A DNA stretch of 32,545 bases, taken from the NCBI GenBank assembly GCA_015061765.1, contig SUVZ01000002.1:1-32545 (forward strand), given 5' to 3'. The notes under the pieces were generated by a model. It saw only the letters and a list, made by a program, of their open reading frames with translations, searched no databases and was not told the origin of the DNA. Positions 1-9,218 of this stretch are shown one piece after another (the first letter of the stretch is position 1; each line of letters opens with the position of its first letter). The translations under genes were made by a program, and so were the position numbers. This DNA is from Lentisphaerota bacterium. Its GTDB lineage: Bacteria > Verrucomicrobiota > Kiritimatiellia > RFP12 > UBA1067.

Positions 1-1
1 G

Positions 2-3000
2 GGCGTGACGATTCAGGACAATGCAATGGTCGGTGCATCGGGCACTGCGACGGTGACGGCGCAGGACGGAAATGTGACGGTCACCGCCTCTAAGCTTGCC
101 GCGAATAAGGCTCTGACGGTCAGCGCGGCAGATGCAGACAGTTCCGCTGACGACGGTTCGATCTCCGTGGCCGGCGGTTCGTTCGTGGGCGGCAACAATA
201 CTGCCACGCTCACTGCGGCGAACGAGATCACGGTTAATGCCTCTGAAGTCGCCGCTGTTGGGGATGTTTCCGTAACGGCAACAGGCGGTAAGGTGGAAGT
301 CCTTGGCACGGATGCGAAGATCGGCTCAAATGCGAAGGTGACGCTTGATGCCGGTACGTCGGTGACAGTTGAGACTGACGCTAAGGTTTTGTCTGAGGCG
401 CTGATTGATATCGATGCGGATGACGATGTGACGGTTGCGGGTACGATTCGTGCGAAGGGTTCTGATGACGGTGCGGTCAAGGCTCTCGACATTCAGGCCG
501 GAAACAACGTTAAAGTGAGCGGCACGGTCGAGGCGACAGCCGGAACCGTTGCGATGAACGCCGACGGTACGGATGACGGCGACGGCGTGAAGGTCACGGG
601 TTCAGTGACGGGCGCGACGGGTGTTGCGATGACCGCAGATAAGGACGTTCTGGTCGACGGCGGCACGGTGACGGCGGCGACTGGCGATGTCACGGTCGGC
701 ACGGATGCGGCGACGCGCATCGGCGGCGCGTTCACGGCGCAGAACGGAGCGGCCGTGAAGGCAGAAGCCGGCAGCGTCAAGGTCTATGCCAAAGACAATG
801 TGACTGTTGTCGATACGGCGAGAGTTGAGGCAGATGAGAACGCGGCTCTTGATGCGGGCAATAACGTTGTCATTGAAGGCGGCATACTGGCGGAGAACGG
901 CAAGGTCGATATCGCTGCCGATGCGATGCTGACCGTTTCGGATGACGGCACGGTGGAGGCGACGGCCGGAGCGGTCGATCTGACCGCGAAGAACATGATC
1001 GGCATCAGCAATGAAGCCGAAGTGACGGCCGGCACGTCGGTGACGGTGAAGTCGACCGCCGAAGGCGACATCACGATCGACACGACGAAGGGCGTAACGG
1101 CGAACAACGGCGCGGTGACGATCGACAACGACAACGGTGTCGTGACGGTCAAGAATGCTGTAGTCGAGGCTAAGGGTGCGTCCGGCGACGTCGACATCGA
1201 CGCGACTGCCGGTGTGACGATTGCAAAGGGAGCTCAGAATGCAATCGTAAAGGCCGGGAAGGATATCCTGATCGATAATGCCGGCACAGGCGCTGGGAAT
1301 ATCGTAATCGGAACCGATGGCCTGACGGATGACGGGGCGTCTCTGTCTGCGGCATCAGGCAAAGTTGCCATGAATAACGAGGCTGTAGGCGGTGAGGTTC
1401 AGATTCTCGGCGGTGCGAACGTTTCCGCGAAGACGGATGTCGACGTAGATGCGGTCGGCTCTGTCCGAGTTGACGATTCTGCCGTCGTCAAAGCCACAGA
1501 TGGCACATTGACGATGGATGCGGCGTCCGGATCTGTTACGGTTGCGGACAAGGCGGACATCGACGCGAAAACGACGGTCGGTATCACGGCGGGAACCTTC
1601 GTCAAGGTGACGGAGAGCGCACAGGTAGACGCTGGCGAAGCGGTCACGTTTACGGCGAAGGACGGCGACGTCGCGGTCGATGGGGCTGCCGATGTTACGG
1701 CCTCCAAGGGCGTGACGCTCACGGCCTCCAAGGGCGTTGACGTGCTCGGCGACGCGACCGTTGCGGCGAACGGCGGCAATGCGACGCTTACGGCGCAGGG
1801 TGAGGAAGTGAAGGTGACCGGCTCGGTCGAAGCGTCGGAGAATGTCGTCGTTTCCGCGAACACGGCGCTTGAGATTTCCGAGAACGGCACGGTGGAGGCG
1901 ACGTCCGGAGCGGTCGATCTGACCGCGAAGAACGCGATCGACATCAGCAACGAAGCCGAAGTGACGGCCGGCACGTCGGTGACGGTGAAGTCGACCGCCG
2001 AAGGCGACATCACGATCGGCACGACGAAGGGCGTAACGGCGAACAAGGTTGCGGTCAGCAACGCCAAGGGTGACGTGGTCGCCAATGGCGGTACGGTTGA
2101 AGCTTCGGAAAGCCTCAGTGTTGTGGCGATGGCCGGCGACATTGATCTCACAGGCGGGAAGATGCTTGCGAAGGAAGCGGATTTCAACGCGTCCGGTGAT
2201 ATAAATGTCGATAACGCCGCTAACGACTTTACCGGTACAGTGACGGCTAAAGGGCGAAATGTTGCCCTGAAGGATGCTAATGCGATAAACCTCGGCAATG
2301 TCACAGCCGGAGTAAACGGCAATGTGCTTGTTGAGACCGTTGCGGGAGACCTCACGGTCAAGGACGGAGCAACGGTGCAGGGCAAGGTAACCGAACTGAG
2401 CGCGAAAGGAAACGTAAGGGTCAACGGCACGGTTTCCGGTGCGGACCTCGCATTGGTTTCGGCTCAGGGCGGCAACGTAGAGTTCGATGCGGACGGCGAA
2501 GCAAAGGGTGATACCGTCACCGTCGATGCGTCCGGAAATATCACGCAGATGGGTGCCTCCGTGCCGGTGGACGGCAGCGGATACGCCAATGACCAGCAGC
2601 TTCATGCCGCAGTCAAGGCGAACTCCGCAAATCTGATCGCGGGCGGTTCTATTGGAAATGCCGAACAGGGAACGTCGGACTATGTAGGGGTTGAGGCCGG
2701 TTCCGTCGCTGCGGAGGCCGGCGTCGATGCGGCCATTGCCGGTGCAAATGGTTCTGATATCAATGTTGACTGTGTAACGGCTGGCGCTGACGTGTCCCTG
2801 TTCACGACCGGTACGATCCGTCCCAACGGAACGGTTACGGCCGGCGGCAATCTTACGGTGTCGGCCAAGGACTTCTCCGGCGGCGCCGTCAAGATGAATA
2901 TGAGCGATGCTCTTACCGTCAATAATTTCCAGAGCGGTGACAAACCTCTTCTGGCGTTCTTCGAGACCAATGGCGGAAATACCACTCCGGAGATCAACAA

Positions 3001-3439
3001 TCAGCCGAACGAGACGATTATCTTCATCGACGGTCGTCTTGCCGGCGGAGACATCAAGACGATCAACCTCTTGGGCGCAGTCGAAGCCTTCCCGGTCCAG
3101 ACGCCCGAACTCAAGTCCGAACAGGGTGTCTTTGGCAATCCGCTGTTCCTCCATGACGACCTCGACGTGGCCACTCCGCTCGCGGTTGGTGCGATCGACT
3201 ATCTCCTCCTTGAACTGCCGCGTATGGAACTTTCCAGCGACTTCCCGATAGGGGTGGAGAAACAGGTGTCGGCCAATGGCCTCAACCCGACCACCTCTTA
3301 CTGGTTCGGACAGAACCCTACCGCCGCCGAAGAAGACGAAGCCGATGATGCCAACGACGACGGAAAGGGCGAAAGCCCGACCGGAAACGAAGGTGCGTCG
3401 CCCGACGCCGGATCGAATCCTGTAACGGCAATGAAGTAA
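2..3439 (+). CDS. Repetitive adhesin-like surface protein (5' truncated by window edge)
   Basis: The reading frame is open to the first base of the window, so this is the C-terminal part (at least 1145 residues) of a longer protein; a GTG at 5 is only an internal codon. The visible part is dominated by short, imperfect repeats rich in Ala, Val, Thr, Asp and Gly, of the type TVEATAGAVDLTAKN, alternating strand and turn, as in beta-helical filamentous-haemagglutinin-like adhesins. Around residue 950 the repeats give way to a non-repetitive region, then an acidic, Gly/Ser/Pro-rich tail (about 1105-1144). No C-terminal autotransporter barrel is recognisable. Two 161-nt nearly identical blocks lie within the gene. 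The next gene, a PP2C phosphatase, begins 22 bp after the stop. The role as a surface or secreted adhesin is inferred from composition only; secretion route and target are unknown because the N-terminus is missing. Confidence 0.75.
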   Translation, partial: GVTIQDNAMVGASGTATVTAQDGNVTVTASKLAANKALTVSAADADSSADDGSISVAGGSFVGGNNTATLTAANEITVNASEVAAVGDVSVTATGGKVEVLGTDAKIGSNAKVTLDAGTSVTVETDAKVLSEALIDIDADDDVTVAGTIRAKGSDDGAVKALDIQAGNNVKVSGTVEATAGTVAMNADGTDDGDGVKVTGSVTGATGVAMTADKDVLVDGGTVTAATGDVTVGTDAATRIGGAFTAQNGAAVKAEAGSVKVYAKDNVTVVDTARVEADENAALDAGNNVVIEGGILAENGKVDIAADAMLTVSDDGTVEATAGAVDLTAKNMIGISNEAEVTAGTSVTVKSTAEGDITIDTTKGVTANNGAVTIDNDNGVVTVKNAVVEAKGASGDVDIDATAGVTIAKGAQNAIVKAGKDILIDNAGTGAGNIVIGTDGLTDDGASLSAASGKVAMNNEAVGGEVQILGGANVSAKTDVDVDAVGSVRVDDSAVVKATDGTLTMDAASGSVTVADKADIDAKTTVGITAGTFVKVTESAQVDAGEAVTFTAKDGDVAVDGAADVTASKGVTLTASKGVDVLGDATVAANGGNATLTAQGEEVKVTGSVEASENVVVSANTALEISENGTVEATSGAVDLTAKNAIDISNEAEVTAGTSVTVKSTAEGDITIGTTKGVTANKVAVSNAKGDVVANGGTVEASESLSVVAMAGDIDLTGGKMLAKEADFNASGDINVDNAANDFTGTVTAKGRNVALKDANAINLGNVTAGVNGNVLVETVAGDLTVKDGATVQGKVTELSAKGNVRVNGTVSGADLALVSAQGGNVEFDADGEAKGDTVTVDASGNITQMGASVPVDGSGYANDQQLHAAVKANSANLIAGGSIGNAEQGTSDYVGVEAGSVAAEAGVDAAIAGANGSDINVDCVTAGADVSLFTTGTIRPNGTVTAGGNLTVSAKDFSGGAVKMNMSDALTVNNFQSGDKPLLAFFETNGGNTTPEINNQPNETIIFIDGRLAGGDIKTINLLGAVEAFPVQTPELKSEQGVFGNPLFLHDDLDVATPLAVGAIDYLLLELPRMELSSDFPIGVEKQVSANGLNPTTSYWFGQNPTAAEEDEADDANDDGKGESPTGNEGASPDAGSNPVTAMK
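947..1107 (+). repeat. 161-nt direct repeat, copy 1 (within adhesin gene)
   Basis: This stretch recurs at 1886-2046 with about 6 mismatches by eye over 161 nt. Spacing between copies is 939 nt, an exact multiple of three, so recombination between copies would delete 313 residues in frame. Confidence 0.85.
1886..2046 (+). repeat. 161-nt direct repeat, copy 2 (within adhesin gene)
   Basis: Second copy of the block at 947-1107, roughly 96% identical by eye. The surrounding repeats are far more diverged, so these two copies look recently duplicated or homogenised by gene conversion. Confidence 0.85.
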
Positions 3440-3461
3440 GGGATTGAAGGGTATTCCATAG

Positions 3462-5414
3462 ATGAGCCACTTTCCTCACATAAAGTATGCTGGTCTGTCC
3501 GATGTGGGCAGAAAGCGCAAGAACAATGAGGATTCCTATGGACTCTTCCCGGAGATAGGCGTATTCTGTGTTGCTGACGGAATGGGCGGCGGTGATGACG
3601 GCGAGGTTGCATCCGCCGCCACCGTTCGTGCCGTCGAGATGTTCGCCAAGGCCAATCCGCTTCCACCCAAGGCTGGATTTTCAAAGGATTCGATGGTTGC
3701 CGGACTACGCGGCGCGGTGAATTCCGCATCTTCCTGGATATTGAAGCGCGCTCAGGAGAAAGGTCTCAAAGGGTGCGGATCCACTTTTGTGGGCGTGTTG
3801 TTTGATCCGTGCTGTCCGGATACTGCCATCGCCCTGCATGCGGGAGACAGCAGACTGTATCGGGTTCGCGGACGCTCGATCCAGCAGATAACGAAAGACC
3901 ATTCTGCAGCGGAACTGATAGGTGCGAAGGATGAGAATGAGATTAATCCTATGTTCCGCGGCATGATTCTTCGTGCAGTCGGAATACAGAAGAGCGTTGA
4001 AGTGGACGCAACCCCGTTTCAGGTGAAGCAGGGCGACCGCATTATCATATGCAGTGACGGCTTGAGCAAGATGATCTCCGACAGGCAGATCGTGTCCATT
4101 GTCAAGGAATCCGATGCGGTTGAGACTGCGGTGAAAGCGCTTGTGGCGGCGGCGAATGAAGCAGGAGGATTCGACAACGTGACCGCAGTTGTGGTAGAGG
4201 TGGATAAAATGCCTCCGGCCTTGCCTGCGGTTGAGTTGGATGTGCCGAGGTTCGATGAGGTGGCGGATAATTCGGCTCATGCCGACAGAAACACTTTGGA
4301 CACAAGTTCCGAGACAGGGGTTTCCTTCGACCTTGGAACGGCAACCTCCTCCACAAACACTTCATGCCGCACCGAAGCCACCGGAGCTACAGAACAGACG
4401 GCAATCACCATTCCGGAGGATGATTCGGACAGTGCTGCGGATCCTGGAACGTTTGAGGCTGAGATTCCTGCGAATCCTGATAAAACGGCAGGTGAGGATT
4501 CGGCAAAGGAAGTAAATAAGAAATCCAAAAGCAATGTCGGGTTGTGGATTGCGGCAACCGCCATTGCCTTGGTCGCTGTTGCCGTTGCGGTGGCGATGAT
4601 TAGAAAACCGGCGGTTGTATCGGATTCGCCGGAATCAGTCGTGGGAAAGGCGGTTGAGACCAATTCGATTTATGAAGCCCGTAAGGCGGAGGAGCTTAGG
4701 CAGCAGAGGATAATGGAAGAGCGGAACCGTCAGGAGCGGGAGGCTGCTGAGCGGTTGGCGCGAGTTGAGGCAGAGGAGCGTCAAAGGAAGGAAAATGAAG
4801 CGAAATTGGCTGCTGAGCAGGAACGCCTTCGCAGGGAAGCGGAACTGAAGCGCGCAGAGGAGGAGCGCATTCGCCGTGAAAAGGAAACCGAGCGCGCGAA
4901 AGAGGAGTTAAGGCTTAAAGAAGAGGCGGCGCGTCGGCAGGCGGAACATGAGCGTATGCGCAGGGAAAAAGAAGCGGAACACAAGCGGGCGGAGGAAATA
5001 CGTATCCGCAGGGAGGCGGAACTCAGGAAGGCGGAGGAAGAGCGTAAACGGATGGAGGAGGAGCGTGTGCGAAGGGCGAAACTGGAAAAGGAAAGGGCTG
5101 AAAAGGAGAAGGCTCTGCTTGAACAGCTGACAAAAAAGAAGTCCGCAGCCTTGGCAGAGAGACGCCGTAAGGCTGCTTTTGAGGCTCTTCGTAGGGTATG
5201 CGAAGATAAGTCGGCAATCGCATTCGTGCGAAAGATAAAGGGAATTGCCGACACTGGATCCGTCAATGACATCTGCCGTATGTTTCGTCCGGTGTTGGCG
5301 GCGCACACAAAGGAGGAAATGGAGAAATCTGCCGTCGAATTGATCCGGGTCATGAAGCCTATTGTTGTGAAATTGACAGAGTGCGCGGAAATGTACAAAT
5401 CGGATGCCTTCTGA
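3462..5414 (+). CDS. Membrane-anchored PP2C-type Ser/Thr protein phosphatase with coiled-coil tail
   Basis: Dephosphorylates phospho-Ser/Thr proteins in the PPM/PP2C metal-dependent manner. The catalytic domain spans about residues 8-248 and retains the metal-binding aspartates: the NNED motif (D24), DGMGGG (D39), GDSR (about 128-131), SDGLS (about 198) and the final FDNVT (about 237). The usual His after DGMGG is Gly here, as in the paralogue at 30718. A Thr/Ser-rich linker (about 255-350) leads to one membrane segment (about 360-380). Beyond it, residues about 400-566 are almost entirely Arg/Lys/Glu/Ala, a long predicted coiled coil probably extracytoplasmic, ending in a short globular helical part. 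The start is supported by GAAGGG about 10 nt upstream. The dual-kinase gene lies shortly downstream, so the two probably form an opposing pair. Phosphatase assignment is firm; substrates are inferred to be the local FHA partners. Confidence 0.92.
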   Translation: MSHFPHIKYAGLSDVGRKRKNNEDSYGLFPEIGVFCVADGMGGGDDGEVASAATVRAVEMFAKANPLPPKAGFSKDSMVAGLRGAVNSASSWILKRAQEKGLKGCGSTFVGVLFDPCCPDTAIALHAGDSRLYRVRGRSIQQITKDHSAAELIGAKDENEINPMFRGMILRAVGIQKSVEVDATPFQVKQGDRIIICSDGLSKMISDRQIVSIVKESDAVETAVKALVAAANEAGGFDNVTAVVVEVDKMPPALPAVELDVPRFDEVADNSAHADRNTLDTSSETGVSFDLGTATSSTNTSCRTEATGATEQTAITIPEDDSDSAADPGTFEAEIPANPDKTAGEDSAKEVNKKSKSNVGLWIAATAIALVAVAVAVAMIRKPAVVSDSPESVVGKAVETNSIYEARKAEELRQQRIMEERNRQEREAAERLARVEAEERQRKENEAKLAAEQERLRREAELKRAEEERIRREKETERAKEELRLKEEAARRQAEHERMRREKEAEHKRAEEIRIRREAELRKAEEERKRMEEERVRRAKLEKERAEKEKALLEQLTKKKSAALAERRRKAAFEALRRVCEDKSAIAFVRKIKGIADTGSVNDICRMFRPVLAAHTKEEMEKSAVELIRVMKPIVVKLTECAEMYKSDAF

Positions 5415-5427
5415 ACTCAAGGATCCC

Positions 5428-5595
5428 ATGACATCCGCGGACTATAAAAAGGAACTGAAAGATGTGCCGACGAAGATGGATGATTTCCTTCGTAATTCCC
5501 GGCGGATCGTCGGCAGGGATGCGGAAGATTTCGATGTACATCTGGCGTGTGCGCAGATGATAGAGATGGTTCCGTTGTGGTTTGATGCTTTCTAG
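5428..5595 (+). CDS. Small hypothetical protein (55 aa) between phosphatase and kinase
   Basis: A short ORF between the PP2C and kinase genes; I do not recognise a family. The frame is open from an ATG at 5404, which overlaps the end of the phosphatase gene by 11 nt. I chose the ATG at 5428 because AAGGA at 5419-5423 lies just upstream, while the 5404 start has no visible ribosome site. The product is charged in its first half (several Lys, Asp and Arg) and ends in a hydrophobic, aromatic segment (PLWFDAF). No signal peptide or membrane span is evident, so it is probably cytoplasmic. The second phosphatase-kinase pair at the right end has no equivalent: there the two genes overlap directly. 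It may be a small adaptor or a decayed remnant; tight coupling to both neighbours is the only support. Confidence 0.5.
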   Translation: MTSADYKKELKDVPTKMDDFLRNSRRIVGRDAEDFDVHLACAQMIEMVPLWFDAF

Positions 5596-5603
5596 GGTTT
5601 GAG

Positions 5604-8600
5604 ATGTCAGAGTTGAACGATAAGATAATCGGAGGATTCAGGGTACTCCAGGAGATTCAGGCGGGATCCGGCAGTCAGGGCACCGTGTACAAGGCTGTAT
5701 GCGAGGTCGACAAGTTCGGATTCGTGACGCCGGGTACGGTTGTGGCGCTCAAGGTGATGGCTGTGCAGGATGACGGGAAGCAGCAATGGAAAAAGCTCGA
5801 GAAACGTACTGCGGAACTCAGCCGTCTCAATCATCCCAATGTGGTTCGCTACTACGGATGTTTTTCGGAATCGGGATTGTTCAACGATGTCCATGTGGTC
5901 GTTCAGGAGTTTCTGGACGGCGAGACTCTGAAGGAACGCCTTGTCAAGTGCCGTTCAGGGTTAGATGTGGATTTGGGACTCAAAGTTGCCGATGCCGCCT
6001 TGGCGGGTTTGGAGTACATCTCCCGTTGCGGAATTGTCCATCGTGACGTCAAGCCGGGCAACATATTCGTCTGCGCAAACGGGGCCGTCAAACTTATCGA
6101 CTTCGAGATCGCCAAGCAGAGAGGCGGAACGACCACATCGACGGCCGGAAACATCCGCGGTTCGTTCGACTACATGGCGCCGGATTTCACCGACGCCGAG
6201 TTCCACGGTGACGAGAAGAGCGACGTGTTCTCCATGGGCGTGGTTGTTCATGAGATTCTCGTGGGCAAAACCCCGTATCAGCGTCTTGAAGGGGAAGGTA
6301 AACAGGCGAATTTCGCGTTCCTTTCGCGCTGGTCGCGCGCCTTGACCGAAGACAGCAGCCCCATCTACATCAGCTCGCGCGTGAAGAGACTCCTTGCGCA
6401 CGCGACTGAGATTCTGGAAAAAGCGCTTGCTCCGAAAAGAGAGGAAAGATATTCAGGCTTTTCTGAATTCCGCGAAGCGCTGAAGACGGTGAAGTTTCGC
6501 ACATTGCGCAACGGAAGCCGGTCGTATCAGGTTCTCCAGTTCATCGGCAAGGGCGGCTTTGGCGAAGTGTTCAAGGCACGTCTCAGGGGAACGGACCGCC
6601 TGGTGGCGGTAAAGCATCTCCTCAAGGCGGCCTATGCCGAGCGTTTCTATCGCGAGGCCAAGATAATGAAGAAGCTCAATGATCCGTGCTTTGTGCGGCT
6701 TGTTGACTTTTTCACCATGGATATAGGCGGCAGCAAGGAGGCTTTCCTGGTGATGGCCTTCCTTGACGGAATGCCCGGCAGTTCGCTCAGGGATGCGATA
6801 CGCGGTTCAAACGGCGCCGGGTTGGACGCACATGATGTGTTCACCGCGTTCGAACGCTATGCGCACGGTTTAGGCGTGATGCATGCATCCGGTATATTCC
6901 ACCGGGACATAAAGCCTTCAAACCTTTACTATCCGGCAGAAAGCGTCGGTCTGGCGGCGATCATGGATCTAGGGATCGCTCGTGACGTAAACGGCACCGC
7001 TACGCACGGGCAAGTTCCCGGAACCCTCGACTACATGCCTCCGGAGGTCGTACTCACCGACAATCGGGGTGATGGCGGAATGGACGTGTACGCGCTGGGT
7101 CTCTGCCTGTATGAAGCGCTTACCGGAAAGACCGCATACCCGCGGCTTCCTTCGGGGACGGCGTCTTATACCGCGTTTTTAGAACGTGCGAAAAACAAGT
7201 CGACGCCTGAATTTTCTCATGAGGCGGTGGCTTCGGATTCTGAGATTCTTGCACTGCTGAAGGAGATGACGGATCTTGATCCCGAAAGACGCATCAAGAA
7301 TGCCAACGAGGTGTCGATCCGCCTGAAGAAGATTCTCGACACCCGGTACGGTGGACCGAAGGTGCACAGTGCGGCTCCTGCCGAGGACGACGACTCTCCC
7401 GAAACCGTGGCGACGACCATCGCCATGGATCCCGCCACGGTGGCAACGCAGTGGGGCGGAGTGTCCGAGAAAGACATCAGGATCGAGCGTCGGCGTCATC
7501 TGCTGAAGCGTGTCGGCCTGCCTCTTGCGTTTGTGCTGCTGCTTGCCGTTCCGTCCGTCTATTACGGATGGAAGCCGGCAGTGGAATTCGCGTCGAGGTT
7601 TTCCAAGGATGCAACGGTCGTTCTCGGCTTCAGGAAGCAGATCGACTCCTGCATTCTTGCTGACGGGCTGCTGCATGAAGGAAACTATGCCGAGCTTGAC
7701 AAGGTCGAGATTCCGGTAAGCCGGTCTGTTCTATCATCACTCTCAGGCAATGTCACTGAACTGGGCAAGGCGATATCCTGCTCGATAAGGGCAAATCTCA
7801 AGGTGGAGCCTGCGTTGACGCGTAGAATCCGCCTCAACCGCGCCCGGCAGCTGCTCGGAAGCCGTTGGGCCTCTTTGGCGCTGCCGCCCGGCGAGGCTGC
7901 TCTGCTCAAGCGTGAGATAGCCAATGCCGAGAGCTGGTGCGTGAGCATCGTGAAGAATGCATGCGCAAACTCTATATGGGTGGATGGAACGGAAATCCCA
8001 GTCGGCGGCTCAAAGGTGATGGTTTACGAGGATGGACATCCCGAGAACGGAATCGTGTCGAGACCGGGCTTCAAGACTCTGCACCTTCCCAAAGATATAG
8101 ACGGAAAGGTTCACGAAGTTACGGATGAGGCGTTTGTGGCTAAGCCTGTTCGTTTTTCGCTGCCGACGTTCGCCGATGATGTGTTCTGCGAGTTGGAGGG
8201 GCGGCGCTGGAATTCCGGTGAAACGGTGGAGCTGATGCCCGGATACTACAAGTGCCGTTTCATGCGGGATACGTACAAGACGCAGGAAGTGACATTTTCA
8301 GTCTACGCAAACGCTGAGGTCAAGGTCCCTGAACCAAGGGAATGGGTGCATACGGACGAATTCATTGTGACCGAGCGGAAGAGGAAAGAAGCGGAGGCCA
8401 AGAAGCTGGCTGAGGAGAAGAAGCGCAGAGAGGCGGCCGAAAGGCAAAGGGCGGATGAGGAGAACCGCAAAGCGATAGCGGCCAGACAGAAGGCGGAAGA
8501 AGAAAGGCGCAAAGCGGAAGAGGTGAAACGTCTGGCGGAGGAGGCGAAAAGAAAAGCTCCCGTTGTTGTGACGCTACCGTCGCTGCCGCAGGATGTCGTG

Positions 8601-9203
8601 TGCAGAGTGGACGGCTCCGTCGCAGAACAGAGCATTTCGCTTGCGCCAGGCAGTCACCGGTGCGTGTATTCGCGCGAAGATTACGATGAGCAGTCGTTTG
8701 AATTCAAGGTATCGCCTGCCGCTGCAATGACGTTGCCTCCGCCGGGCGTGTGGAACGCCACGCCGGGACTGAAACGTCTCGAGGCCGCTGAGGCGGCCGC
8801 AAAGAGCGGTGACTGGATAAAGGCAGAAGCCGCGATTCAGTTTGCTGACGTCGTATCGGAGGTGAACCGTAGAAAGAAGCAGGCGATCGCGTCGAGGATC
8901 GCAAGCCAGTCGGAACTTTCCGAAAAGAGAGATCAGGCCGAATTGTATTTTGCCGAGGGTATGTATTACGATGCGGCGAAGTATTATTCCGAGGCCGCTG
9001 AAGCGGGTTATGCACTTACCCAGAAGGACCGAAAGAATTTCGAGAAGGCCTATGCCACGCAGAAGAAGCGTCTGCAGGTGATGATAGACAGGTGTCACAA
9101 GGATATCGCTTTGGGCAAATCTCCGATCCGTCCATTGGCTGATCTGGAGAAGGAGATGCGTCAGCTGATCGAGTGGAATACCAAGGTAAAGGGGCGCAGG
9201 TGA
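5604..9203 (+). CDS. Membrane protein with two tandem Ser/Thr protein-kinase domains and PEGA-like/helical extracytoplasmic region
   Basis: An eukaryotic-like (Hanks-type) protein kinase of 1199 residues. Kinase 1 (about 10-290) has a glycine loop near 20-31, the catalytic Lys (K50, in VALK) and HRDVKPGN near 146, but its DFG motif reads DFE and its APE reads APD. Kinase 2 (about 305-580) has GKGGFGEVFKA near 314, AVKH near 336, HRDIKPSN near 433, DLG near 455 and PPE, so it looks intact. A Thr-rich juxtamembrane linker (about 595-620) contains ETVATT and ATVATQ. A membrane span follows (about 636-657), then an outer region with two PEGA-like beta segments around a Lys/Glu/Arg coiled coil, and C-terminal helices resembling TPRs. 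The start has AGGG 6 nt upstream. It is flanked by a PP2C phosphatase and an FHA-sigma-54 activator, its probable counter-enzyme and target. Two catalytic domains in one chain are unusual, and kinase 1 may be impaired or regulatory. Confidence 0.93.
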   Translation: MSELNDKIIGGFRVLQEIQAGSGSQGTVYKAVCEVDKFGFVTPGTVVALKVMAVQDDGKQQWKKLEKRTAELSRLNHPNVVRYYGCFSESGLFNDVHVVVQEFLDGETLKERLVKCRSGLDVDLGLKVADAALAGLEYISRCGIVHRDVKPGNIFVCANGAVKLIDFEIAKQRGGTTTSTAGNIRGSFDYMAPDFTDAEFHGDEKSDVFSMGVVVHEILVGKTPYQRLEGEGKQANFAFLSRWSRALTEDSSPIYISSRVKRLLAHATEILEKALAPKREERYSGFSEFREALKTVKFRTLRNGSRSYQVLQFIGKGGFGEVFKARLRGTDRLVAVKHLLKAAYAERFYREAKIMKKLNDPCFVRLVDFFTMDIGGSKEAFLVMAFLDGMPGSSLRDAIRGSNGAGLDAHDVFTAFERYAHGLGVMHASGIFHRDIKPSNLYYPAESVGLAAIMDLGIARDVNGTATHGQVPGTLDYMPPEVVLTDNRGDGGMDVYALGLCLYEALTGKTAYPRLPSGTASYTAFLERAKNKSTPEFSHEAVASDSEILALLKEMTDLDPERRIKNANEVSIRLKKILDTRYGGPKVHSAAPAEDDDSPETVATTIAMDPATVATQWGGVSEKDIRIERRRHLLKRVGLPLAFVLLLAVPSVYYGWKPAVEFASRFSKDATVVLGFRKQIDSCILADGLLHEGNYAELDKVEIPVSRSVLSSLSGNVTELGKAISCSIRANLKVEPALTRRIRLNRARQLLGSRWASLALPPGEAALLKREIANAESWCVSIVKNACANSIWVDGTEIPVGGSKVMVYEDGHPENGIVSRPGFKTLHLPKDIDGKVHEVTDEAFVAKPVRFSLPTFADDVFCELEGRRWNSGETVELMPGYYKCRFMRDTYKTQEVTFSVYANAEVKVPEPREWVHTDEFIVTERKRKEAEAKKLAEEKKRREAAERQRADEENRKAIAARQKAEEERRKAEEVKRLAEEAKRKAPVVVTLPSLPQDVVCRVDGSVAEQSISLAPGSHRCVYSREDYDEQSFEFKVSPAAAMTLPPPGVWNATPGLKRLEAAEAAAKSGDWIKAEAAIQFADVVSEVNRRKKQAIASRIASQSELSEKRDQAELYFAEGMYYDAAKYYSEAAEAGYALTQKDRKNFEKAYATQKKRLQVMIDRCHKDIALGKSPIRPLADLEKEMRQLIEWNTKVKGRR

Positions 9204-9218
9204 CAGGGAGATTGATAA

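Noticed and set aside
1355..3154. 599-codon open frame on the - strand opposite the adhesin
   Set aside because: The + strand frame shows coherent repeat protein; the antisense frame is open because of the low-stop, repetitive codon pattern and encodes no recognisable motif.
5404..5427. ATG at 5404 as start of the small ORF
   Set aside because: No ribosome-binding sequence precedes it, whereas AAGGA lies just before the ATG at 5428.
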